Source of the DNA: Nitrospiraceae bacterium
GTDB lineage: Bacteria > Nitrospirota > UBA9217
Length of the DNA: 23,621 nt
Reading direction: 5' to 3'
NCBI GenBank assembly: GCA_003454665.1
Contig: DMKB01000058.1
Span: 1 to 23,621 of the forward strand
The notes under the pieces are model-generated. The model ran no database searches. It was not told where the DNA came from and worked only from the letters and a program-made list of their open reading frames with translations. Positions 1 to 7,567 of this stretch are shown here, one piece after another (within the stretch, counting starts at the first letter, position 1; the number at the start of each line of letters is the position of its first letter). Both the position numbers and the translations under genes were made by a program.

Positions 1-1
1 A

Positions 2-556
2 GGGACAAAAGGGCAAAAATCGGACGTGCCCCCCTGTGTTGAAAAATGTCCTGAAGCAAAGAGCGGTAAGAGGACAAAATTTCAAGGAGTCCGTTACCGG
101 ACCGGCGCCACCTACAAACGACCTGACGGCATGATCCTGTTCGACAACTCCCTGTGCATTGGATGCTACAAGTGTATCAAGGCATGTCCCTATGGCGTAC
201 GCTACATCGATCCTGCGGTACAACTGACGAGGGCGGACCGAGAAAAGGATTTCGGCATCGGGAAATGTACGTTTTGCGAGCATCGTGTCGACAAAGGCAT
301 CGAACCGGCATGCGTACAGTCGTGCCCCCATGGTGCGAGAACATTTGGTGATATGAATGATTCCACCAGCGAGGTCGCGAAGCTGATCAAACAATTCAAG
401 CTGGACAAAAATCGTGACAAGACGACCCTCCTGCCTAAGGAAAAGACGAAACCCCATGTATTTTACATCGATCCTGACGGTGTGTTGGGCCGGTACACAT
501 TCGACCACAAGGATGAAAAGAAGAAAGCAGCCGAGTATCGCGACAATATTATATAG
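2..556 (+). CDS. 4Fe-4S ferredoxin-type subunit of a molybdoenzyme (DmsB/PsrB/NrfC-like), 5' end outside the window
   Basis: This is the electron-transfer subunit that would link the molybdopterin subunit encoded next (27 bp downstream) to a membrane quinone partner or cytochrome. The frame is open to base 2, so the true start lies upstream; the GTG at 26 is internal. Visible cysteine groups, in order, are CVEKCP, then CIGCYKC..ACP, then CTFC..CVQSCP. These match the last three of the four clusters in DmsB-type proteins. At the usual spacing before the PPC of the second cluster, the residues are Gly and Ser rather than the expected CxxC. There is also an insertion of about 17 residues between that CP and GATYKRPDG, so the layout differs from DmsB. 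The C-terminal tail of about 60 residues is charged. The family is clear; the electron acceptor or donor is not. Confidence 0.85.
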   Translation, partial: GTKGQKSDVPPCVEKCPEAKSGKRTKFQGVRYRTGATYKRPDGMILFDNSLCIGCYKCIKACPYGVRYIDPAVQLTRADREKDFGIGKCTFCEHRVDKGIEPACVQSCPHGARTFGDMNDSTSEVAKLIKQFKLDKNRDKTTLLPKEKTKPHVFYIDPDGVLGRYTFDHKDEKKKAAEYRDNII

Positions 557-583
557 GGCAGGTCAACCCGAAAGGAGGCAGAA

Positions 584-3199
584 ATGTCACAACTAACGCG
601 GCGTAATTTTGTAAGGCTTGCTGTTGCAAGCGGTGCGCTGATTGCAGCCAATGAAGGGTTCGAGTCACAGGCCCTCGCGGGAACCATACGGACCCAGACG
701 GGAAGAGATTTCTCTCCGGAAACAGGGACGGAACGAAAAGCTATCCCGACATCCTGCTGGCAGTGTGTTACCAGGGACTCCATGATCGGGTTCGTAGAAG
801 ACGGAAGGCTTGTCAAGCTGGAAGGCAACCCAAAGTCCATTCGGGGCGAAGGGTTCATCTGCGCACGAGGACAGGCCGGCATCAACCATGTCTATGATCC
901 TGACCGGATTCTCTATCCCATGAAGCGTGCAGGAGCCCGTGGTTCCGGTAAATGGAAGCGGATTTCCTGGGACAAGGCCCTCAACGAGCTGGCAGGCAGG
1001 CTGAAAAAGCTCCGAGACCAAGGGCACCCCGAGAAATTCCTGTTCCACTACGGAAGAATGAAGGCAAGCTCCAGCGCGCTCATCAAGGGGACGTTTCTGA
1101 AGGCCTACGGGACAAAGACCATCGGGAATCACACCTCTATCTGCGAGGGAGGCAAGTGGAGCGCACAGGAAATGACCTGGGGCGGCCATTACGACAACTG
1201 GGACATCGACCGCACCAAGTTCATCCTGAATTTCGGCAGCAACATCCTGGAGACCCATACGAACCACATCCCCGTCGCACACCGGATCATGCGGGCAAAG
1301 GTTGATCGGGGTGTACGCATGGTGACCTTCGACGTACGGATGTCGAATACTGCCGCCAAGTCTGACGAATGGATGCCGATCAAACCGGGAACCGACCAGG
1401 CGGTACTCCTCGCCATGTGCAACGTGATTCTGAACAAGGGCCTCACGAAAGGCGCGGGCGCGGATTTTCTGAAATTCGTCAAGTGTACGGCAAAGCACGA
1501 CGACTCCGTGGCTACAAAGATTGCCGCCCTGAAAAAGCACTGTGCCCCGTATACGCCGCAATGGGCGGCAAAAAAAAGCGGCGTACCGGCATCGAAGATC
1601 ACGTCCCTGGCAGTCGAATTTGCCACGACAAAGCCTGCCTGTCTGCTAACCTACCGGGGTGCCGTCGCACATTACAACGGCAACGAGGCAGAGCGTGCAG
1701 CCCAGATGCTCGCTGCGATAACGGGGAACATTGACAACCCGGGAGGCAGGTGCAAGGCTGTCGGCGCCGGCTGGAAGTACCCCAAGGGACCGAAGGCGCC
1801 CAAGACAAAGGGGCTGAAGATCAATGATGGCCATCCGGACAAGGGGCACCCAGGACACGCGGCATACCCGACACACCATATGAGCCACTGGACCCTGAAG
1901 ATGATCAAGGACGGCAGTGCAGGGAGGCCCGAGGTTGCCATGTGGTACTGCTACACCCCTGCCTACGCGAACGGTGAAACGAGCGAGAATATCAGGATAC
2001 TGAAAGACGAGAAGCTGCTGCCCTTTGTCGTTGCTTCCGACCCCTTCTATGGCGATTCTACCATGTACACCGATATGATCCTGCCCGACGCAACGTATCT
2101 CGAGAGATGGGATTGTGAAGACATGGTCGACCCGAACCAGATCGGCGAGTACTACATCCGCCAGCCCCTGGTAAAACCTCTCGGTGAGGCACGGGACCTG
2201 GGTGATGTGGTCTGTGAGCTCGCTGAGCGGATGGGCTTTCCCTTAGGAGTCAAGAGCAAGGAAGACTTCGTGAAAAAGGCCTGTGAGAAAACACCGGGCG
2301 TCAAGGAAGCAGGCGGTTTTGAGTACATGAAAAAGCATGGGGTCTGGCACGACCCGAACGCAGAGCCGAGATTCTTCTCCTACAAGGAAGTGATCCTGGA
2401 TCCAAAGAAGCAGGTATGTAAGGTTGGAGGTTATGTCTATACCGATCTCGAGGATCCGGAAGGAATCTGCCCGTACTTCGGTGACGACGTCCTGTATGAC
2501 CGACAGGCCGGTGTATGGTGGCACTGGAGGGCGTCAAAGGCCAAGAACGCGCAAGAGGCAGGCAAGAAGGGCTTCTACAGCTCGAAGGGTGCATACAAGG
2601 GTTACGTGGGAACGAAGCTTGGGAATATCGTGTATGCCGGATTCAGGCCTGACAAGATCAATAAGTCGGGTTTCCTCGAATTGTACTCCGAGCCGCTCAA
2701 GAAAAAGGGCTTTAATCCCCTCCCGACGTGGATGGAGGCGCCCGAACATCAGAAGATGAAGTCGAATGAGCTGATCCTGACGACCTTCAAGGTCTGTGTG
2801 ATGACCCATTCCCGGTCCACGAACTGCAAGTGGCTGACCGAGATCTACCATGAAAACCGTGCATGGGTAAACTCGAAGACCGCCTCTGCCAGGGGAATCA
2901 AAGACGGTGACAAAATCACGGTCAAATCAGCAGTGGGATCATTTAAAACGAAGGCACATGTTACGGAAAACATCGTGACCGGAGTTGTTGCTGTCTCTCA
3001 CCACCTCGGGCATTGGGCGTATGGACGGTATGCTTCCGGGAACAAGGCCCCCCTGGGCAGAGATGATGATCCTGATCTCAAACAGCAATTCTGGAATGTC
3101 TACGGCACCCATCCGAACTGGGCGATACCGAATGCGCCGGACCCCATTAACGGACAGCAGCGATGGATGGATACGGTCGTAACCGTTAGGAAGGGGTAA
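584..3199 (+). CDS. Molybdopterin oxidoreductase catalytic subunit, Tat-exported (DMSO reductase family)
   Basis: This 871-residue protein has the length usual for DMSO-reductase-family catalytic subunits. The N-terminus has a twin-arginine signal (TRRNFVRL, residues 5-12) followed by a short hydrophobic stretch, so the folded enzyme should be periplasmic. The Fe-S domain shows C58, C61 and C93, but the position of the third usual ligand (CxxCx3C) is Asp65. A Cys at residue 187 (HTSICEGG) sits where the molybdenum ligand is found in thiosulfate, polysulfide, tetrathionate and arsenate reductases. The C-terminal part carries the MopB dinucleotide-binding domain (THSRSTN, then a beta-barrel region). 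An AAAGGAGG ribosome site lies 5-6 bases before the ATG. With the Fe-S subunit before it and a TorD-like chaperone after it, this is a complex iron-sulfur molybdoenzyme. The substrate cannot be read from the sequence. Confidence 0.9.
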   Translation: MSQLTRRNFVRLAVASGALIAANEGFESQALAGTIRTQTGRDFSPETGTERKAIPTSCWQCVTRDSMIGFVEDGRLVKLEGNPKSIRGEGFICARGQAGINHVYDPDRILYPMKRAGARGSGKWKRISWDKALNELAGRLKKLRDQGHPEKFLFHYGRMKASSSALIKGTFLKAYGTKTIGNHTSICEGGKWSAQEMTWGGHYDNWDIDRTKFILNFGSNILETHTNHIPVAHRIMRAKVDRGVRMVTFDVRMSNTAAKSDEWMPIKPGTDQAVLLAMCNVILNKGLTKGAGADFLKFVKCTAKHDDSVATKIAALKKHCAPYTPQWAAKKSGVPASKITSLAVEFATTKPACLLTYRGAVAHYNGNEAERAAQMLAAITGNIDNPGGRCKAVGAGWKYPKGPKAPKTKGLKINDGHPDKGHPGHAAYPTHHMSHWTLKMIKDGSAGRPEVAMWYCYTPAYANGETSENIRILKDEKLLPFVVASDPFYGDSTMYTDMILPDATYLERWDCEDMVDPNQIGEYYIRQPLVKPLGEARDLGDVVCELAERMGFPLGVKSKEDFVKKACEKTPGVKEAGGFEYMKKHGVWHDPNAEPRFFSYKEVILDPKKQVCKVGGYVYTDLEDPEGICPYFGDDVLYDRQAGVWWHWRASKAKNAQEAGKKGFYSSKGAYKGYVGTKLGNIVYAGFRPDKINKSGFLELYSEPLKKKGFNPLPTWMEAPEHQKMKSNELILTTFKVCVMTHSRSTNCKWLTEIYHENRAWVNSKTASARGIKDGDKITVKSAVGSFKTKAHVTENIVTGVVAVSHHLGHWAYGRYASGNKAPLGRDDDPDLKQQFWNVYGTHPNWAIPNAPDPINGQQRWMDTVVTVRKG

Positions 3200-3202
3200 C
3201 CA

Positions 3203-3892
3203 GTGAAACATGCCTTGCAAATAAATAATGAAGTAGTGATTGAGCTGACCCTGCAGCGGAGCACGGTCTATGGCTGTCTGGCCAGGATCTACCGGAAAGA
3301 AATAACGGCAGACTTCCTCCCGTCGATACGGGACCCCCAATTCCTGGGGGTCCTCTCTGATCTGGGGTCAGGGCTGGATGCCGCGTGGTTCCAACGGCCG
3401 GAGGGTGCAGTAATAGAAGATCTGGCCATTGAGTACGCCAGACTGTTCCTGGGCCCTGATAAGCACATATCACCCCATGAATCCATACATCATGAGCGGG
3501 GAGACGGCGACTGGGGGAGTTTCTGGGGCGCTTCCACCGTTGACGTGAAGAAATTTATTGAAGCGGCCGGAATGCAGTACCGGGAAGATTATCGTGATCT
3601 GCCCGACCATATCAGCGTGGAACTGGAGTTCATGCAAAAAATCACCGAAGGGGAAAGGAATGCATGGGAAGAGGAAGACACGGCCGGGGCGCTCTATTGC
3701 TTGAATATGGAGAAGCAATTTCTCGAAGAGCATCTTGTGAAATGGATCCCCCGATTCTGTGACGCGATAACTTCCCAGGCAAAGCTGCCATTCTATCGGG
3801 AAATGGCCACCATAACGAAGCGTTTCATTGCATTCGAAAAAGAAAATATTGATGCCTATATTTCCGAAGCGCACCGTGGAAAGAGGAGATGA
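3203..3892 (+). CDS. TorD/DmsD-family molybdoenzyme chaperone
   Basis: A 229-residue all-alpha protein of the TorD family. These cytoplasmic chaperones bind the Tat signal and apo-form of a molybdoenzyme until cofactor is inserted. Family marks are the YARLFLGP..ISPHESIH segment at about residues 78-94 and PDHISVELEFM at about 134-144. The GTG start lies three bases after the stop of the catalytic subunit. Its ribosome site (GGAAGGGG) is inside the end of that gene, implying translational coupling. It probably serves the enzyme encoded just upstream. The stop is an ordinary UGA, useful as a control for the two in-frame UGA codons elsewhere in the window. Confidence 0.85.
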   Translation: MKHALQINNEVVIELTLQRSTVYGCLARIYRKEITADFLPSIRDPQFLGVLSDLGSGLDAAWFQRPEGAVIEDLAIEYARLFLGPDKHISPHESIHHERGDGDWGSFWGASTVDVKKFIEAAGMQYREDYRDLPDHISVELEFMQKITEGERNAWEEEDTAGALYCLNMEKQFLEEHLVKWIPRFCDAITSQAKLPFYREMATITKRFIAFEKENIDAYISEAHRGKRR

Positions 3893-3896
3893 CGGG

Positions 3897-4508
3897 GTGA
3901 AAACGGTTACCGCGGACTTTGAAAGCCTGCTCAACGCGTCCGTAACGGTGCATGGGCATCTCTGTCCCGGCCAGGTCCTGGGCGTACGGATGGCGATGTA
4001 TGGGCTCGGCAGGATAGGCGTACAGGACCCAAAGGGTGCAGACAGGAAAAAGCTTTATCTCTTCGTAGAAATAGACCGATGCGCCACCGATGCCCTGCAG
4101 TCTGTTACCGGATGCAGTCTCGGCCACCGGACGATGCGGTTTATCGATTACGGAAAAATGGCGGCAACATTCGTAAACCTTGAGTCAGGCAAGGCAGTGA
4201 GAGTGGTTGCACGAGAAGATGCCCGTGAGAAGGCCAAAGAGTACTTTCCGGAGAGAGAGAACAAATATGACTGTCAATGTGAGGCGTATAAGGTAATGCC
4301 TGATGAAGAACTCTTTTACCATGAAGAAGTGACGGTGAATATCGAACCACAGGACATGCCGGGAAGGCCGCTCAGCAGGGTTCAGTGCGCGTCGTGTGGC
4401 GAATCGGTACAGGACATGAGGGAGATACGGGAGAATGGAAGGTTTCTCTGCAGGTCATGTGTGCACGGCAGGTACTATCGACTTGAAAACGCAGCTCTTA
4501 GTAAATGA
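3897..4508 (+). CDS. FmdE-family protein with C-terminal zinc ribbon
   Basis: A 203-residue protein of the FmdE (formylmethanofuran dehydrogenase subunit E-like) family. The diagnostic N-terminal motif is VHGHLCPGQVLGVRMAMYG at about residues 17-35, with further conserved cysteines in DRCATDALQ and TGCSLGHRT. A C-terminal zinc ribbon is visible as CASC followed by CRSC. The GTG at 3897 is preferred over the ATG at 3828 because it follows the TorD stop by four bases and has a GAGGAG site at 3883-3888; the ATG would lie deep inside the previous gene. In bacteria such proteins often sit beside molybdenum or tungsten enzymes. Their exact role is not settled, and this protein does not by itself indicate C1 metabolism. 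Confidence 0.8.
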   Translation: MKTVTADFESLLNASVTVHGHLCPGQVLGVRMAMYGLGRIGVQDPKGADRKKLYLFVEIDRCATDALQSVTGCSLGHRTMRFIDYGKMAATFVNLESGKAVRVVAREDAREKAKEYFPERENKYDCQCEAYKVMPDEELFYHEEVTVNIEPQDMPGRPLSRVQCASCGESVQDMREIRENGRFLCRSCVHGRYYRLENAALSK

Positions 4509-4509
4509 T

Positions 4510-4773
4510 ATGGTGATTCCCTTGAATGATTTCACCCAGCTGTATATTGGAAATATACTGAAGGGCATTGCTACGTCTCTTGGGTGCTGGGGGAACAAAA
4601 TCAGTATGGACATAGCTCCGGAAGGGCTCAATCTCTATTCTGAGGATGCCGGTGTGCAAATCAAAAAGAAGGAATTTGCCCGGGAAATTGTGGAGAGTAC
4701 GGTCAAGGGAATGCTCTCCCCCCTGCAGGGTGTCGTCTGGCTTGGAAAGGTCACGATCATAACAAGAGAGTGA
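4510..4773 (+). CDS. Small conserved-looking protein of unknown function in the molybdenum block
   Basis: I do not recognise this protein. From ATG 4510 it is 87 residues, acidic and soluble, with no signal peptide or membrane segment. It has an alternating beta/alpha pattern: PLNDFTQLYIGNILKGIA, then SMDIAPEGLNLYSE, then FAREIVESTVKGML. The last segment, GVVWLGKVTII, is a likely beta strand. The first ATG in this frame after the FmdE stop is at 4510, but no good ribosome site precedes it. An in-frame ATG at 4435 with a purine-rich site would overlap FmdE by 74 bp and add 25 residues that do not look conserved in character. It lies between FmdE and MoaA, so a role in making or regulating the molybdoenzyme is the obvious guess. 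Confidence 0.6.
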   Translation: MVIPLNDFTQLYIGNILKGIATSLGCWGNKISMDIAPEGLNLYSEDAGVQIKKKEFAREIVESTVKGMLSPLQGVVWLGKVTIITRE

Positions 4774-4868
4774 GATGTTTTACCTGCCGCTATGCAAAAA
4801 AGCCATAACGGAGTAATGATCTCAGGGAATCCATGACGTGAAATAACGGCGATTCAAAGGAAACAATT

Positions 4869-5858
4869 ATGTTGTCGGTTCACGATACATACGGGAGAAC
4901 AATTGATTATATGCGTATCTCGGTTACTGATCGCTGTAATCTCAGATGCATCTATTGCATGCCCTCAGGGGGAGTTCGGCACATTCCCGGAAAAGACATC
5001 CTGGAGGATGAAGAGATTGCACAAATAGTAACCAGCGCAGCACGCCTTGGCTTGAGAAAAATACGGCTCACGGGCGGTGAGCCGTTACTTCGAAAGAACC
5101 TGCCTTTCCTGATTGAATCTCTGAGTGCCATCGACGGGATCGAAGATATCGGCATTACGACCAACGGTCTCTTGCTGAAAAAATATGCTCCTGTCCTTGC
5201 CGCAGCAGGACTGAAAAGGGTCAATGTCAGCCTTGATTCGCTCCGAACCGAGAGATACCGGGAGATAACCAGAGGTGGAGATATTCGGGATGTTTTTGAA
5301 GGAATGTATGAGGCCGAGAAAGCGGGATTGCTGCCGATCAAGATCAACATGATTCCCATACGGGGAATTAATGATGCTGAAATAGAGGATTTTGCGAGGT
5401 TAACGACCTATACGCCCTATCATGTACGATTCATAGAATTCATGCCGATCACGCCGGGGAAACTCTGGGCGGAGAAACGATATGTACTGACCGGTGAAAT
5501 AAAGGAGAGAGTTTCTTCGCTCGCACCGATAATGCCGGTAAAAGTGAGAAAATCAGGACCTGCACGATATTTCAGATTTGAACATGCGCCTGGGGTACTT
5601 GGATTTATCAGCCCTCTAACACACCACTTCTGCAGCTCATGCAACCGTCTCAGGATGACCTGCGACGGGAAGCTGCGGCCGTGTCTCTTTTCTGAGACAG
5701 AGGTTGATGTAAAATCTGCGATCAGAAATGGGGCTTCGGACCGGGAGATTGAACGATTGTTGAGGCGCTCTATAGAAATAAAACCGGAAGGGCATTTGCT
5801 CCTCCGTTCTGAAACATCATTCGATCATCTGAAGCCCATGTCGAGAATTGGTGGATAG
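4869..5858 (+). CDS. moaA: GTP 3',8-cyclase MoaA, radical SAM enzyme of molybdopterin synthesis
   Basis: MoaA converts GTP to 3',8-cyclo-7,8-dihydro-GTP, the first step of molybdenum cofactor synthesis, in the cytoplasm. The 329-residue length is typical. The radical SAM cluster motif is CNLRCIYC at residues 23-30, followed by the LTGGEPLLR SAM-binding segment and NVSLDSL. The second, substrate-binding 4Fe-4S cluster is seen as CSSCNRLRMTCDGKLRPC near residues 256-273. The protein ends in Gly-Gly, as functional MoaA proteins do. A purine-rich AAAGGAAA site precedes the ATG. The next gene starts 26 bases after the stop, so the two are probably co-transcribed. Confidence 0.95.
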   Translation: MLSVHDTYGRTIDYMRISVTDRCNLRCIYCMPSGGVRHIPGKDILEDEEIAQIVTSAARLGLRKIRLTGGEPLLRKNLPFLIESLSAIDGIEDIGITTNGLLLKKYAPVLAAAGLKRVNVSLDSLRTERYREITRGGDIRDVFEGMYEAEKAGLLPIKINMIPIRGINDAEIEDFARLTTYTPYHVRFIEFMPITPGKLWAEKRYVLTGEIKERVSSLAPIMPVKVRKSGPARYFRFEHAPGVLGFISPLTHHFCSSCNRLRMTCDGKLRPCLFSETEVDVKSAIRNGASDREIERLLRRSIEIKPEGHLLLRSETSFDHLKPMSRIGG

Positions 5859-5883
5859 ATCGGGTGCTTCAAAGGGATTTCGC

Positions 5884-6216
5884 ATGGAGATACGATCAAA
5901 GTTCTGGATCGAAATAGATCAAGAGCCCGCCTTCGGCAGGGGGCGGCGCTTCCTTCTTGAGGCTATAGACACCCATGGCTCCATAAATCAGGCAGCAAAG
6001 GAAATTAATATCTCTTACCGGAAGGCATGGAGCTATATCAAAACGATGGAGAGTCGGCTTGGCATAAAGCTTGTTGAGCGGTATGTCGGCGGGCGAAACG
6101 GGGGGGGCGCGTTTCTCACCGATGAGGCAAGGGAATTTCTGGAGAAATATAAAATAATGGAGGAAGGATTGAGGGAGATCGTTGATGAACGATTCAGGCA
6201 CGTATTCCACAGGTAG
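5884..6216 (+). CDS. One-domain ModE-like molybdate regulator (LysR-type helix-turn-helix)
   Basis: A 110-residue DNA-binding protein equivalent to the N-terminal domain of ModE. The winged helix-turn-helix is visible as THGSINQAAKEINISYRKAWSY, followed by the family mark VGGRNGGGAFLT. The C-terminal molybdate-binding (Mop) domains of full ModE are absent, so molybdate sensing would have to come from elsewhere, or the protein responds differently. ATG 5884 with an AAGGGA site seven bases upstream is preferred over the in-frame TTG at 5848 that overlaps moaA. The neighbours (moaA, a molybdate permease remnant, a MoeA-like gene) support control of molybdenum genes. Confidence 0.8.
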   Translation: MEIRSKFWIEIDQEPAFGRGRRFLLEAIDTHGSINQAAKEINISYRKAWSYIKTMESRLGIKLVERYVGGRNGGGAFLTDEAREFLEKYKIMEEGLREIVDERFRHVFHR

Positions 6217-6334
6217 GGTCAAACGGGTCCTCTGGGACATATCAGGGGCTTTCGGGGATATTGGTGTCATTGCTCCGATGGTTTTCTCCTCGGTCTTGGG
6301 ATCCACTATTCCCGGGTCGGCATCGTGCGCGTGA
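6185..6334 (+). pseudogene. N-terminal stump of a MOT1/SulP-like molybdate permease
   Basis: A 49-codon reading frame starts inside the 3' end of the ModE-like gene (ATG 6185, with a GGGAG site eight bases before it). It has the translational-coupling geometry of a real operon gene. Residues 16-38 include LWDISGAFGDIGVIAPM, the first conserved segment I associate with MOT1-type molybdate/sulfate permeases. The frame then stops at UGA 6332-6334, although such permeases have roughly 350-400 residues. The following bases do not continue the permease in any frame before the MoeA-like gene starts at 6378. I read this as a deletion remnant. Recognition rests on one short motif, so the family call is tentative. 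Confidence 0.45.
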
Positions 6335-6377
6335 TCAGGCATGTTGGATAATGACACTCTTCACAGGAGGCGTACCC

Positions 6378-7514
6378 ATGTGTGAAACAGGATATAATGA
6401 AAGGGAGAGAACAAGTATTAAAACAATTCCCGTAACAGAATCAATCGGGATGGTTCTTGCCCATGACGTAACAGAGATTATACCGAATGAATTCAAAGGC
6501 AGGGCGTTTAAGAAAGGCCATATCGTTAAAAAGGAGGACGTCTGCCATCTGCAGAGACTCGGAAAGGAAAAACTCTTCGTGTTAACAATCTCGGAAGAGG
6601 AGATGCACGAAGATGAAGCAGCGTATGCTCTTGCGTACGGCTTACAAGGTGAGGGAGTAGCGCTGCAGGGAGAGCCTAAGGAAGGGAAGATTAATCTTAT
6701 TGCGGAGAGAGATGGCCTTCTCAAGGTAGAGAACAATGCGCTCCTTCAATTGAATATGCTTGGCGATGTGATGTGTGCCACCCTCCACTCAAATAGCTTC
6801 GTGAGAAAAGGGCAGGTAGTTGCCGGTACAAGGGCAATCCCCCTTGTTGTAAAAAAGGGGTTAATTCAAGAGGCAGCAAGAAATATGCAGGAAATCAATG
6901 GGTGTGGAGTCATCGCAGTTAAGGAGTTGAGAAGACCGAGGGCGGGAGTGGTTATAACCGGAAACGAAGTATTTTACGGCAGGATACAGGATGCCTTTGC
7001 GCCGATAATTTCTCAAAAGATCGAGGCCTACGGGGGTGAAGTCGTCGGCATATATTATGCTCCCGATGATGCTTCAGTTATTCAAGAAAGGCTCAGAGAA
7101 TTGCTGGATGCGGGCGCAGACCTCCTGATAACGACGGGTGGCATGTCCGTCGATCCTGATGATGTAACACGCTTTGCGATACGAGACCTCGGCGCAGACG
7201 ATATCGTCTACGGTTCTCCGGTGCTCCCGGGTGCGATGTTTCTGATAGCGTACCTTCGAAATGCGAAATGCGGAATTCGGAATTCGGAATGTACGTCGTC
7301 ACACTCCGCACTCCACACTCTACACTCCGAAATTCCCATCCTCGGCATTCCCGCCTGCGGTATGTATCACCAGGTCACGATCTTCGATCGCGTTCTGCCA
7401 AGGGTCCTTGCTGGAGAGCACATCGGCAGGAAAGAGCTTGCAGCGTTGGGCCATGGGGGATTATGTCTGCACTGCGAAGAGTGCAGATATCCTGTCTGTC
7501 CCTTTGGAGCGTGA
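6378..7514 (+). CDS. MoeA-like molybdopterin-binding protein with a repeat-derived insertion
   Basis: A 378-residue protein related to MoeA, which inserts molybdenum into molybdopterin. The MoaB/Mog-type molybdopterin-binding domain is shown by GVVITGNEVFYGR (about residues 194-206) and LLITTGGMSVDPDD (about 249-262). The C-terminus is cysteine-rich (CLHCEECRYPVC), a tail usual in this MoeA-like subgroup and possibly metal binding. The start is ATG 6378 with a perfect AGGAGG site seven bases upstream. Between IAYL and IPILGIPACGM lie about 25 low-complexity residues encoded by an imperfect palindromic DNA repeat (7257-7336). The insertion keeps the frame and the protein still reaches its normal end, so it is probably functional. 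It lies beside the Mop-binding domain and may form a surface loop. Confidence 0.85.
   Translation: MCETGYNERERTSIKTIPVTESIGMVLAHDVTEIIPNEFKGRAFKKGHIVKKEDVCHLQRLGKEKLFVLTISEEEMHEDEAAYALAYGLQGEGVALQGEPKEGKINLIAERDGLLKVENNALLQLNMLGDVMCATLHSNSFVRKGQVVAGTRAIPLVVKKGLIQEAARNMQEINGCGVIAVKELRRPRAGVVITGNEVFYGRIQDAFAPIISQKIEAYGGEVVGIYYAPDDASVIQERLRELLDAGADLLITTGGMSVDPDDVTRFAIRDLGADDIVYGSPVLPGAMFLIAYLRNAKCGIRNSECTSSHSALHTLHSEIPILGIPACGMYHQVTIFDRVLPRVLAGEHIGRKELAALGHGGLCLHCEECRYPVCPFGA
7257..7336. repeat. Imperfect palindromic repeat inserted in a coding sequence
   Basis: The left part is built of GGAATTC/GGAATG units (GCGGAATTCGGAATTCGGAA) and the right part of CACTCC units ending in CACTCCGAAATTCC, roughly complementary to the left. 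Together they form an imperfect palindrome of about 80 bases. The composition differs sharply from the surrounding gene. In the reading frame it gives Arg/Asn/Ser/His-rich low-complexity protein. Repeats of this kind are, from memory, dispersed in some environmental bacterial genomes, in and between genes. Confidence 0.7.
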
Positions 7515-7567
7515 ACCGAATACGAAGCGAGAATTGTACTATTGTTAATTATGGGGAGGAACATACG

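Noticed and set aside
665..1561. A 298-codon minus-strand frame
   Set aside because: It lies opposite the molybdopterin catalytic subunit, has no ribosome site and shows no recognisable domain.
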